From Caryophanales bacterium UBA6259 (GTDB taxonomy: Bacteria; Bacillota; Bacilli; Tepidibacillales; Tepidibacillaceae): a DNA stretch of 64,000 nucleotides. The stretch lies in the NCBI GenBank assembly GCA_002441135.1, contig DJVJ01000038.1, positions 212,359 to 276,358 on the forward strand. The letters run 5' to 3'. The number at the start of each line of letters is the position of its first letter. Position 1 is the stretch's first letter. The notes beneath the pieces are model-generated. The model ran no database searches. It saw nothing but the letters and a program-made list of their open reading frames with translations, and had not been told where the DNA came from. Shown here piece by piece: positions 27,028-35,846 of this stretch. The position numbers and the translations under genes are program-made.

Positions 27028-28758
27028 ATGTACATAGAGCAATATCAGAAATGGCTAACTCATGAAAAGCTTCTACCTGAGTTTAAAGAAGAGTTAGAAG
27101 TGATAGCCGAACAAAAAGCGGAGATTGAAGATCGATTTTATAAAAATTTAGAATTTGGTACAGGTGGAATTCGAGGAATTATTGGCGCTGGTACTAATCG
27201 GATGAATACATATACGGTTAGAAAAGCCACCTTAGGACTAGCACAATTTATTGTAAAGCAAGGTCAATCAGCAATGAAGCAAGGGGTTGTAATTGCTTAT
27301 GATTCTAGAAGATTTTCTACAGAATTTGCCAAGGAAGCTGCTCGAATCCTTGCTATGAATCAAATAAAAGTTTATTTATTTGATTCTTTAAGGCCAACCC
27401 CTGTATTATCCTATGCGGTTCGTCATTTAAAGGCTTATTCTGGAATTGTTATTACTGCAAGTCATAACCCACCCGAATATAATGGATATAAGGTTTATAA
27501 TGAGGATGGTAATCAAATCACAGAAGAAATGGCTGCTGCAGTTCTATCAGAAATTGCAAGTATTGAATGTATTTTAGATCTTGATGTAGAATCCTTTGAA
27601 CACTTACATTCAACTCAAATGATTGAAATTATAGGAACGGAAATTGATCAAGCCTATGACCAGCTAGTCATTGGTTTATTGCAAAACCAAGAGCTTATTC
27701 TAGAAAAAGGGGCAAACTTAAACATTGTATATACGCCACTTCACGGCACTGGATATGAGCCTGTTCAGCGAATTTTAAAACAAGTGGGCTTTACTCATCT
27801 AGCTATTGTAGAGGAGCAAAAAAATCCAGATCCTAATTTTTCTACGGTAAAGGCGCCAAATCCGGAGGAAAGAGATGTATATGAATTAGCGATTTCTTTA
27901 GCAGAAAAGGTACATGGCGATATAATTATGGCCAATGACCCTGATGCTGACCGATTAGGTGTTTTAGTGAAAACAGAAAAAGGTTATGAAGCATTAAATG
28001 GAAACCAATTAGGTGCGCTTCTTCTATACTATTTATTAGATCAGAGAAAAGCAAAAGGGAATTTACCAGCGAACGGAGCTTTAATCAAAACAATTGTAAC
28101 CTCAGATTTAGGTAATCGAATTGCAGAAAAGTATCAGATTATCACAGAAAACACTTTAACAGGCTTTAAATATATTGGGGAACGAATTAAAGAATATGAA
28201 GAAACCAATGCTCATACCTTCCTTTTCGGTTACGAAGAAAGCTATGGGTACCTAGCTGGAGATTTTGTGCGAGACAAGGATGCCGTACAAATTACAGTAT
28301 TAGTAGCTGAAATGGCATTATATTATAAGCAGCAAGGAAAAACCTTATTTGATTTACTTGAGTCGATTTACCAAGAAATTGGTTATTACCAAGAGGATTT
28401 AAAATCAATTACCTTAAAAGGAATTGATGGAGCAAATAAAATTAATGAGATTGTTGCCTTATTTAGAGAAAAACAACCAACAGAGATTGATGGAATCATG
28501 GTAGCAGTAATAGAGGACTATCTAACAGGCATCGCTCATGATTTTAAAGAACAACAAGAACGAGAATTAACATTGCCAAAATCCAATGTTATAAAAATCA
28601 TTCTAGAGGATCATAGCTGGATAGCTATCCGACCTTCAGGAACTGAACCAAAGCTTAAATTTTATTTCTCTGCAAACGACCAATCAAAAGGGGAAGTAAA
28701 ACAAAAAATTGAACATTTAAAAGCCGCTGTAATGAAGCTGGCCAATATATCAGGCTGA
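27028..28758 (+). CDS. pgcA: Phospho-sugar mutase (phosphoglucomutase type)
   Basis: This alpha-D-phosphohexomutase of 576 residues interconverts glucose 1- and 6-phosphate or related sugars. The phosphoserine loop is TASHNPPEYNGYK with Ser145. The metal loop DPDADRLG is near residue 308, the sugar loop GYEESYGYL near 408, and the phosphate-binding RPSGTEPKLKFY at the C-terminus. Bacillus PgcA makes UDP-glucose precursors for teichoic acid and glycolipid anchors; that role is inferred. GGTGGAGGAG precedes the ATG. A perfect 18-bp palindrome overlaps the stop codon. Confidence 0.9.
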   Translation: MYIEQYQKWLTHEKLLPEFKEELEVIAEQKAEIEDRFYKNLEFGTGGIRGIIGAGTNRMNTYTVRKATLGLAQFIVKQGQSAMKQGVVIAYDSRRFSTEFAKEAARILAMNQIKVYLFDSLRPTPVLSYAVRHLKAYSGIVITASHNPPEYNGYKVYNEDGNQITEEMAAAVLSEIASIECILDLDVESFEHLHSTQMIEIIGTEIDQAYDQLVIGLLQNQELILEKGANLNIVYTPLHGTGYEPVQRILKQVGFTHLAIVEEQKNPDPNFSTVKAPNPEERDVYELAISLAEKVHGDIIMANDPDADRLGVLVKTEKGYEALNGNQLGALLLYYLLDQRKAKGNLPANGALIKTIVTSDLGNRIAEKYQIITENTLTGFKYIGERIKEYEETNAHTFLFGYEESYGYLAGDFVRDKDAVQITVLVAEMALYYKQQGKTLFDLLESIYQEIGYYQEDLKSITLKGIDGANKINEIVALFREKQPTEIDGIMVAVIEDYLTGIAHDFKEQQERELTLPKSNVIKIILEDHSWIAIRPSGTEPKLKFYFSANDQSKGEVKQKIEHLKAAVMKLANISG

Positions 28759-28782
28759 CATATGTCAGCCCTTTCTGTTAAA
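28753..28782 (+). terminator. Palindrome at the end of the mutase gene
   Basis: The 18-bp sequence GGCTGACATATGTCAGCC is its own complement. It overlaps the stop codon (28756-28758) and is followed by a pyrimidine-rich tail, so it may be a weak terminator. Confidence 0.5.
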
Positions 28783-28826
28783 CTATTAGAAATTAAGGTT
28801 GATTGCAGAAAGTAGTGGAGAAACGG

Positions 28827-30629
28827 ATGCCTAAAATACAAATCATATCAAAGAATATAACCATTGAAGCAACAGAAAATGAAAACTTATTACAGGTACT
28901 TCACCAGCATCAATTAGGAGTTGTTGCCCATTGTGGAGGACTTGGGCGTTGTGGAACCTGTAAAGTAAAGGTTAATGGTGAGGAGCAGTTAGCTTGCCAA
29001 ACAACCGTCCAAGAGGATATTACCCTTGAACTTTTAGAAAAGGACATCCCTAATTTACAAATTATGGTCGATGGTATGGAACGTGATATAGTTTTTGAGC
29101 CCAAAATTATAAAACGTTTTCTTTCAAATGGGCTAAACATTCCAAACACATCGTTCACCTCATTAAAAGAGCATATAAATGAAATACTTAAATACTTAGG
29201 AATAAAAGAGAATCCTCGGATTCCTTATACCATACTAAAAGAGCTAGCTTTACTTAAAGTTTTAGAAGATATAACCTTCGTAATTTTAGATGACCCAATT
29301 TCAAGACAACAGGAATTAATCAAAATAGAATTAGGAGATACTAGAGCTTTTTCTTATGGATTAGCAGTAGATATAGGTTCTACTACTGTAGCTATGTATC
29401 TTCATGATCTTGTTACCGGAAAACTGATTGGAATTTCCTCAAGAATGAATACTCAGGCAACCTATGGAGCCGACGTTTTATCACGAATTAGCTTTATCCA
29501 ACAAAACGATCATGGATTAGCGATTCTTCATAAAACAATTACTCAATTGATTAATGAAATGATAGAGGAGTTAACGAGTAAATACCAGATTAGTAAAGAG
29601 CATATCTATGAAGGTATATTTGTTGGAAATACGACCATGCAGCACATTCTCCTTGGTATTTCACCAATTAGCCTAGGACATTCGCCATATATACCGGTTA
29701 TTAAAGAATCACATCGAGTAGCGGCTAGAGAAATTGAGTTGCATATACCTTATGCTGAAATCTACACCCTTCCTAATCTTGGTGGTTTTGTTGGTTCAGA
29801 TACCTCTGCTGTTATACTAGCGACAAAAATGCACGAGGAGCAGGAGAATAATTTAGCAGTAGATATTGGTACCAATGGGGAAATGGTTCTTCGTACTCCA
29901 TCGAAATTAATTGCTTGCTCTTCTCCAGCAGGTCCTGCCTTTGAAGGAGCACAAATTACTTTTGGGATGCCAGCGAAAAAAGGGGCAATTAGTAAGGTAT
30001 GGTTAGAATTTGATTTGCAGATGGAAGTCATTGGAGACGCTAAACCGATCGGAATATGTGGATCGGGATTAGTAGATATCGTCGCAGAGCTACTTAGAGT
30101 CGGTATTATTGATCAAACTGGAAGATTAAAAAGCAAAAAAGAACTTTCGCCAATGGTATCTTTTTTATTAAAAAATAGAATTGTGGAAAATGAAGAGGGA
30201 AACCTATTTCTACTTGTTGATGAGTTGAAATCAGGTAACGGTAAACCAATCTATCTTACTCAAAAAGATATAAGAGAGCTACAATTGGCTAAAGCGGCAA
30301 TCTTTACGGGAATTCAACTACTTCTTCTTAGAGAAGAGATCACCATCGATCAGGTCAGTCATTTATATTTAGCAGGAGGCTTTGGCAATTACATTGATAA
30401 GTATAATGCGATGAGAATTGGACTAATCCCAAGATTAAAAGAGGAGCAGCTAGTTCCAGTAGGCAATGCAGCAGGTTATGGAGCTCGATTAGCCTTACTT
30501 TCTAAAGTAGAAATGGAACAATTGCAAAACAAGCTTAGAAATGTAGAACATTTTCACTTAGCAGAGGATCCGCAATATGAAACAATCTTTATAAAAGCAT
30601 TAGAATTTCCGATGGGAGAACGGTGGTAA
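28827..30629 (+). CDS. 2Fe-2S/ASKHA corrinoid-protein reactivation ATPase-like (DUF4445)
   Basis: This encodes 600 residues. The N-terminal domain is a plant-type ferredoxin with Cys36, Cys42, Cys45 and Cys57 (spacing C-x5-C-x2-C-x11-C). A linker is followed by an actin-like ASKHA ATPase region: AVDIGSTTVAMYL (about 180), GNTTMQHILLGIS, AVDIGTNGEMVL, ICGSGLVDI and AGGFGNYID. Proteins of this design (RACo, RamA-like) use ATP and electrons to reduce inactivated cob(II)alamin. It directly precedes a methionine synthase lacking its reactivation domain, so a role in restarting that enzyme is a reasonable inference. GTGGAG lies 6 nt before the ATG; an upstream TTG is possible. Confidence 0.83.
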   Translation: MPKIQIISKNITIEATENENLLQVLHQHQLGVVAHCGGLGRCGTCKVKVNGEEQLACQTTVQEDITLELLEKDIPNLQIMVDGMERDIVFEPKIIKRFLSNGLNIPNTSFTSLKEHINEILKYLGIKENPRIPYTILKELALLKVLEDITFVILDDPISRQQELIKIELGDTRAFSYGLAVDIGSTTVAMYLHDLVTGKLIGISSRMNTQATYGADVLSRISFIQQNDHGLAILHKTITQLINEMIEELTSKYQISKEHIYEGIFVGNTTMQHILLGISPISLGHSPYIPVIKESHRVAAREIELHIPYAEIYTLPNLGGFVGSDTSAVILATKMHEEQENNLAVDIGTNGEMVLRTPSKLIACSSPAGPAFEGAQITFGMPAKKGAISKVWLEFDLQMEVIGDAKPIGICGSGLVDIVAELLRVGIIDQTGRLKSKKELSPMVSFLLKNRIVENEEGNLFLLVDELKSGNGKPIYLTQKDIRELQLAKAAIFTGIQLLLLREEITIDQVSHLYLAGGFGNYIDKYNAMRIGLIPRLKEEQLVPVGNAAGYGARLALLSKVEMEQLQNKLRNVEHFHLAEDPQYETIFIKALEFPMGERW

Positions 30630-30652
30630 GAAGCAAATTCCATTAAAATTTA

Positions 30653-30681
30653 TTGACAGTAATACATTCACGTAGTAAAGT
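30653..30681 (+). promoter_or_regulatory. Sigma-A promoter of the met operon
   Basis: TTGACA (30653-30658) and TAAAGT (30676-30681) are separated by 17 nt. The start site would lie about 55 nt before the SAM riboswitch. Confidence 0.65.
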
Positions 30682-30742
30682 GGAAATAACATGAAGTAAA
30701 TAAAAAATTAAAATGATACTAAAAATTTAAATTTATAATGAA

Positions 30743-30896
30743 GCTCTTATCAAGAGAAGGTGGAGGGATAGGCCCTATGAAGCCCGGCAACCGGCATATT
30801 ATGCACGGTGCTAATTCCAACAGGTGGTTAAAACCTCCTGAAAGATGAGAGAAAGATGCGAATCTAGCCCTCTTTCTCTATGAAGAGGGCTTTTTT
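30743..30896 (+). promoter_or_regulatory. SAM-I (S-box) riboswitch with terminator
   Basis: The aptamer shows the S-box consensus: CTCTTATCAAGAG at the 5' end, GGTGGAGGGATAGGCCC, GAAGCCCGGCAACCG and a P1 closing arm GATGAGAG (30844-30851) complementary to the start. A strong terminator stem, AGCCCTCTT with AAGAGGGCT, and a T run end it. Binding of S-adenosylmethionine would switch off the downstream metH-metF-reactivase transcript. The ASKHA gene upstream is outside its control. Confidence 0.95.
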
Positions 30897-30955
30897 AAAT
30901 TCTTTTTAAATTCTACATATGATTAATTACTAGATGGAGGAGCGAACAGAACCAG

Positions 30956-33430
30956 ATGGATAGAAATAAAAACAAATCTAAAAATCAATATTTTTTTAGC
31001 GATATCTTAAAATCCAAAATTCTTGTATTTGATGGAGCAATGGGTACTCAGTTACAGGAAAAGGGATTACCAGCAGGGGAATGTCCTGAGCTATGGAATT
31101 TGACAGAGCCAAATAAAATAAGAGAAATTCACGAGAATTATTTACAATCAGGAGCAGACATTATCACCACCAATACTTTTGGTGCAACAGCCATTCGTTT
31201 AGAAGAGTATGGGTTGGAAGATAAAGTGGAGATAATCAACAAGGCTGCAGTTGAAATCGCCAAGGAAGCGGTTCAAAATGCTGGTCATGGATATGTTGCA
31301 GTTTCGATTGGCCCAACTGGACGTTTAATAGAGCCAATAGGAGATTTACCTTTTGATGATGCCTACCAGCTATTTAAGGAGCAAGTGGTAGTTGCCACCA
31401 ATGCAGGTGCTGACCTATTTATCATTGAAACGATGGGTGATTTAGGAGAAATGAGGGCTGCTTTATTAGCGGTAAAAGAAAATAGCCCTTTACCAGTTAT
31501 CGCAAGTATGACCTTTCAGGAGGACGGAAGAACTTTTACTGGAACCGACCCATTAACTGCTGCAACAGTGCTTGAAGGTTTAGGCGCAGATATAATTGGT
31601 GTCAATTGCTCTGTCGGGCCAAAGGATTTAATGGAGGTTGTAAAAGAGTTAGTTAAGTCAACCAATCTTCCATTGTTAGTTCAACCAAATGCAGGTCTTC
31701 CCAAGCTAGTGAAAGGAAAAACCGTATATGATGGAAATCCTGAAGAAATGGCCCAATATGCGAATCAATTTGTAGAATTAGGTGCAAACCTTGTGGGATC
31801 ATGCTGTGGTACCACGCCAGCATATACTAAAGCTATCGCTACAATAGTAACTGGAATGACACCGCTTTGGAGAGTAATTGATTTTGGATTAAGAGTAACA
31901 AGTCGAACCAAAACGACGATTATTCATCCTACCAAACTTCCAATTATGATTGGTGAGAGGATAAATCCTACAGGTCGTAAAGCTTTTTCTCAAGAATTAA
32001 AAGAAGGTAGAATGGACCGCATCCGTAGGGAGGCCATCATGCAGCAGGAGGCTGGTGCAGAAATCCTCGATGTGAATGTGGGAGTACCAAGCATTGATGA
32101 AAAAGCAGCAATGCTTAAAGCCACTCAATCCATTCAAGCAATTGTAAATACACCACTGATGATTGATAGTACCAATCCTGAGGTAGTAGAGGCTGCACTA
32201 AAGCTATATCATGGCAAGGCATTGGTAAACTCTGTTAATGGTGAAGAAGAAAGTCTTCAAACCATCCTGCCAATTGTAAAAAGATATGGAGCTGCAGTAG
32301 TAGGATTAACCTTGGATGAAAAAGGAATTCCAAAGACGGCGGAGGAACGATTAACTATCGCAACAAAAATCGTTACGACTGCACAACAATTTGGGATCTC
32401 AAGAGATAACATCATCATTGACTGCTTGGTGTTAACTGCAAGTGCTCAGCCAGAAGGGATTGCAGAAACATTAAAAGCGATTCAGCTTGTTAAAAAGGAG
32501 TTAGGTGTGACCACCATCTTAGGGGTTAGTAACGTCTCCTTTGGCTTACCGGATCGCCCATCGATTAATGCTTCCTTTTTATCCATGGCATTAGGTGCAG
32601 GATTAGATGCTGGAATTATCAATCCTTTAGATGAAAAAATTCAGCAAACCTTTAAGATTGGAGCCGTTTTAACGAATCGGGATAAGAAGGCGGAAAACTA
32701 TCTAGCCTATGCCACTCAAAATGCTAATGATGGTGACAATGGTAAGTCCAACACAAATGGTAAACCATCTAAAAAGGACGAAACTCCAAAGGATATATAT
32801 GATGCTCTTTATCAGCTTGTATTAAAAGGAGATAAAGAAAATGTGAATTCATGGATAGAAAAAGGGCTTCAAGAGGGAAAAGATCCAATGGAGCTATTAA
32901 ATAAAGGACTGATTCCTGGAATTGAAGAGGTTGGAAGACTGTTTGCGACAGGTACCTATTTTCTTCCTCAGTTAATTGCAGCAGGGGAAACAATGAGTAC
33001 TTCGTTTACTATTTTAAAGCCAGAACTAGAAAAGAAGGCAACGAAGCAAATTGGCACCATCGTGATGGCAACAGTAAAGGGAGATATTCACGACATTGGA
33101 AAGAAAATTGTAAGTGTACTTTTGGCCAACCATGGTTTTAAGGTGATTGACCTTGGTAAGAATGTACCCAATGACGAAATTATTGGGCGAGCCATTGAAG
33201 AAAAGGCAGATATTATCGGTTTGAGTGCTTTAATGACAACAACCATGGTTAGGATGCCAGAAATTATCAAGGAAGTTAAGGAAAGGGGCCTACCAATTAA
33301 GGTTATGGTTGGTGGAGCTGCAGTGAATGAACAGTACGCGAAGGAAATTGGTGCGGATGGATATGCAAAGGATGCTGTCGAGGCCGTTTCCGTTGCCAAA
33401 GAGCTTGTTGAGGGGAGTAGAGGAGAATGA
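30956..33430 (+). CDS. metH: Cobalamin-dependent methionine synthase without reactivation domain
   Basis: This encodes 824 residues; full-length MetH has about 1150-1230. Homocysteine domain: FDGAMGTQLQEKG at the start, with zinc ligands in GVNCSVGP and GSCCGTTP. Pterin domain: MIGERINPTGRKAF near residue 332. A low-complexity Asn/Lys linker (about 585-610) follows, then the four-helix cap and the cobalamin Rossmann domain, with DIHDIGKK placing the cobalt-ligand His at residue 712. The C-terminal S-adenosylmethionine-binding reactivation domain is absent; a separate gene two positions downstream supplies a match. GGAGGAG lies 12 nt before the ATG. The stop overlaps the metF start. Confidence 0.93.
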   Translation: MDRNKNKSKNQYFFSDILKSKILVFDGAMGTQLQEKGLPAGECPELWNLTEPNKIREIHENYLQSGADIITTNTFGATAIRLEEYGLEDKVEIINKAAVEIAKEAVQNAGHGYVAVSIGPTGRLIEPIGDLPFDDAYQLFKEQVVVATNAGADLFIIETMGDLGEMRAALLAVKENSPLPVIASMTFQEDGRTFTGTDPLTAATVLEGLGADIIGVNCSVGPKDLMEVVKELVKSTNLPLLVQPNAGLPKLVKGKTVYDGNPEEMAQYANQFVELGANLVGSCCGTTPAYTKAIATIVTGMTPLWRVIDFGLRVTSRTKTTIIHPTKLPIMIGERINPTGRKAFSQELKEGRMDRIRREAIMQQEAGAEILDVNVGVPSIDEKAAMLKATQSIQAIVNTPLMIDSTNPEVVEAALKLYHGKALVNSVNGEEESLQTILPIVKRYGAAVVGLTLDEKGIPKTAEERLTIATKIVTTAQQFGISRDNIIIDCLVLTASAQPEGIAETLKAIQLVKKELGVTTILGVSNVSFGLPDRPSINASFLSMALGAGLDAGIINPLDEKIQQTFKIGAVLTNRDKKAENYLAYATQNANDGDNGKSNTNGKPSKKDETPKDIYDALYQLVLKGDKENVNSWIEKGLQEGKDPMELLNKGLIPGIEEVGRLFATGTYFLPQLIAAGETMSTSFTILKPELEKKATKQIGTIVMATVKGDIHDIGKKIVSVLLANHGFKVIDLGKNVPNDEIIGRAIEEKADIIGLSALMTTTMVRMPEIIKEVKERGLPIKVMVGGAAVNEQYAKEIGADGYAKDAVEAVSVAKELVEGSRGE

Positions 33431-34323
33431 GTGTTTATCAAATCCATGGTTTAAAAGAAAAGCTAAAGCTTGGTCGGTTCGTGACTACAGTAGAGCTTGA
33501 GCCACCAAAGGGTGCAGACCCGATGCCAGTAATGGAAACTGCGGCATTTTTAAGAGGGCATGTGGATGCTGTAAATATTGCCGATAGCCCTATGGCAACC
33601 ATGCGAATGAGCCCAATTGCTTTAGCACATATTATTCAGCAGGACTTGGGAATTGAAGCGATTTTCCATTTAACCTGTAGAGATCGAAACACCATTGGCC
33701 TTCAATCCGAGCTACTAGGAGCTTCAGCGCTTGGTGTTAAAAATATACTTACCTTAACAGGAGATCCCGCTACTCGTGGAGACCATCCAACTGCCAATAG
33801 TATCTTTGAAGTAGATGCAGTTGGCCTAGCAAAGCTTGCGTCTCATTTGAATAATGGAATGGATTTATCGAATAAACCACTAAATGCCAAAACGAATTTT
33901 TTTATTGGAGGAGCAGCTAATCCTGGCTTTGAAGATTTAAACAAAGAAATAGAACGATTAAAAGAAAAAATAGATGCTGGAATTCAATTTGTTCAAACCC
34001 AGCCTGTCTTTGATATTGAAACTGCGGAACGTTTTCTGGAAAAGACAGCCCACTTACCACTTCATGTTATTTTTGGTCTACTTCCTTTAAAAAGCTATAA
34101 AACAGCCCTATTTCTAAATGACAAGGTTCCTGGTATTCACATCAGTCCAGTGGTAATGGAACGAGTAGAGCGTGGTGGAAGAGAAGCGGGAATAGAAATT
34201 GCTCAGGAGCTATTAGAGCAATTAAAGGATAAAGTACAAGGAGTTCACTTATTTCCAATGAGCGATTTGAATATAATTAAAGAGTTACTCCAAATAGAAG
34301 ATCAGCGTAAAAATGTGATATAA
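33427..34323 (+). CDS. metF: Methylenetetrahydrofolate reductase
   Basis: This flavin-dependent TIM barrel of 298 residues reduces 5,10-methylene-THF to 5-methyl-THF, the methyl donor for the methionine synthase encoded just before it. Landmarks: TTVELEPPKGAD near the start with a catalytic Glu, HLTCRDRN (folate contact), NILTLTGDPATRGDHP (FAD binding) and FVQTQPVFD. The start codon overlaps the metH stop (ATGA), indicating translational coupling. Expression would follow the SAM riboswitch. Confidence 0.93.
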   Translation: MSVYQIHGLKEKLKLGRFVTTVELEPPKGADPMPVMETAAFLRGHVDAVNIADSPMATMRMSPIALAHIIQQDLGIEAIFHLTCRDRNTIGLQSELLGASALGVKNILTLTGDPATRGDHPTANSIFEVDAVGLAKLASHLNNGMDLSNKPLNAKTNFFIGGAANPGFEDLNKEIERLKEKIDAGIQFVQTQPVFDIETAERFLEKTAHLPLHVIFGLLPLKSYKTALFLNDKVPGIHISPVVMERVERGGREAGIEIAQELLEQLKDKVQGVHLFPMSDLNIIKELLQIEDQRKNVI

Positions 34324-34324
34324 A

Positions 34325-35002
34325 ATGATTTTATCTCAAATACCGATTCAACTAAATAAGTCTCAAATAGCAAAGGAGTTACATCTTGATCATTTCCCGC
34401 ATTCTAAGCAAAGCATCATTGAGCAGTATTTGTTACAGGGCCTTTCCTTTATAGAAGCAAAAGGCATTATAGAAAGGATGCCAGCGAATAAATTAGATTT
34501 TGATGCATTGGGATTAATGGAATCTGTTAAAGAAATGAATGAAGTGGTTACAGCCAATCTTCTATTGGCTACGATTGGAAATCAATTAGAAAAAGAGCTT
34601 GAGAAGGAAATCCAGAATGGAAACATTCTTAAAAGCATGGTATTTCATGCCTTAGGAGTTTGGGCCGTCCATCAAGCGATGGACTATCTTCAGCAATTAA
34701 TTAAAAAAGGAGCTCAGCAACAAGGATATCAATATAGCAAACGAAATGCTCCTGGCTATAATCGCTGGCAATTAGAAAAACAGAGTGAATTACTTTCATT
34801 ACTAGCTGGAGAAAGAGTAGAGGTTTCTATTACCAGTGATTTCATTCTAACTCCTATTTATACCTTAACTGGAATTGTTTTTAAATATAAAGAGGATGAT
34901 TTGGGTTTATTTAAAAACAGAATTAATAATTCTTGCCTAACCTGTAATCTTGCACAGGATAAAAAGGAGTGCGATTATAAAATTTATTGTCAAAAAGCAT
35001 AA
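34325..35002 (+). CDS. Stand-alone methionine synthase reactivation domain protein
   Basis: This 225-residue protein matches the C-terminal SAM-binding domain of MetH as a separate chain. The key motif RNAPGY at 140-145 corresponds to the RxxxGY S-adenosylmethionine site of that domain (RPAPGY in E. coli), and a SEVExxLT-like strand (VEVSITSDFILTP) follows. A comparable split arrangement is known from Thermotoga. The C-terminus has an extra four-cysteine cluster, CLTCNLAQDKKECDYKIYC, which might bind metal or a cluster. It starts 1 nt after metF stops. Reductive methylation of cob(II)alamin is inferred. Confidence 0.82.
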   Translation: MILSQIPIQLNKSQIAKELHLDHFPHSKQSIIEQYLLQGLSFIEAKGIIERMPANKLDFDALGLMESVKEMNEVVTANLLLATIGNQLEKELEKEIQNGNILKSMVFHALGVWAVHQAMDYLQQLIKKGAQQQGYQYSKRNAPGYNRWQLEKQSELLSLLAGERVEVSITSDFILTPIYTLTGIVFKYKEDDLGLFKNRINNSCLTCNLAQDKKECDYKIYCQKA

Positions 35003-35088
35003 CAAAAGTAATAGATTTCCCTTTTCTTACATAATAGTGAATTAAGAGTTTGTTCATCGATTTGATACGGAGAAGGGAGTTTATTATT

Positions 35089-35760
35089 TTGGACGAGAGA
35101 GAATACCAGTATTGGACACAGCAAGTGAAGCAAGTGGTCCCGATTAAGGAAGGTGCTTTTGAGGATTATAATAATTGGCATAATCGAGCGCTCCTTGGCC
35201 GATTATTAGCAAATATGAATATCTATGAGCCTGCATTAGAATTAATGGAATCGATTCTTGAGGAAGCAAAAGCAGAGGATGAGGAACACTATATTTGGGC
35301 ATTATCGGACATGGCAAATTATCATTGGGTATCAAAAGAAGAAACAGAGATAGCGTATAACCTAATAGATCAGGCCATTGAATCTATGAATCATATTCAA
35401 AAAACAACCTTTCCGCTGATTAATAAGGGTTTTTTATTTAATCAAAAATGGCAAATTAGGGCATTAACCGGAGAAAGTATTAGCTTGATTGAGGAAATTG
35501 AAAACATAATTCATCATCAGCTTGAAGAAAAAGAGAATCAATCTCAAAGTCTACTATTTTACGCCTATTTTAATTTAGCCCTATTTTCTTACGAGAAGGA
35601 TAACCTTGAAAGAGCAATTGCCTTACTTACTGAGGCATATCAATATTCGAATGTATCAGAGGAGGATGTTCGTAAAATCCTTGATGATAACATAACGGTT
35701 CAAGAAAAAGTTGTTCAGCTTTTATCTTTAACCCATCGTAGTATGGTTTTTGATTCATAA
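35089..35760 (+). CDS. Helical-repeat hypothetical protein
   Basis: This encodes about 223 residues of alternating amphipathic helices with TPR-like spacing of Ala, Leu and Tyr (for example NMNIYEPALELMESILEEA and FNLALFSYEKDNLERAIALL). I see no catalytic motif or membrane segment. It may be a scaffold or interaction protein in the cytoplasm. The start is TTG with AAGGGAG 9 nt upstream; a TTG at 35050 would give 13 more residues but has a poor RBS. It sits between the met operon and sbcD and ends in a good terminator. Confidence 0.6.
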   Translation: MDEREYQYWTQQVKQVVPIKEGAFEDYNNWHNRALLGRLLANMNIYEPALELMESILEEAKAEDEEHYIWALSDMANYHWVSKEETEIAYNLIDQAIESMNHIQKTTFPLINKGFLFNQKWQIRALTGESISLIEEIENIIHHQLEEKENQSQSLLFYAYFNLALFSYEKDNLERAIALLTEAYQYSNVSEEDVRKILDDNITVQEKVVQLLSLTHRSMVFDS

Positions 35761-35797
35761 ACCACTTTCCAATAGGAAGGTGGTTTTCTTCTTTTTT
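35761..35797 (+). terminator. Intrinsic terminator
   Basis: ACCACTTTCC pairs with GGAAGGTGGT (one G-T pair) around a 4-nt loop; a long T-rich tail follows. Confidence 0.9.
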
Positions 35798-35846
35798 ATA
35801 ACAAGGTACAATAGTAGTAGATTAATAGAAGAAGGTGGCTATTTTC

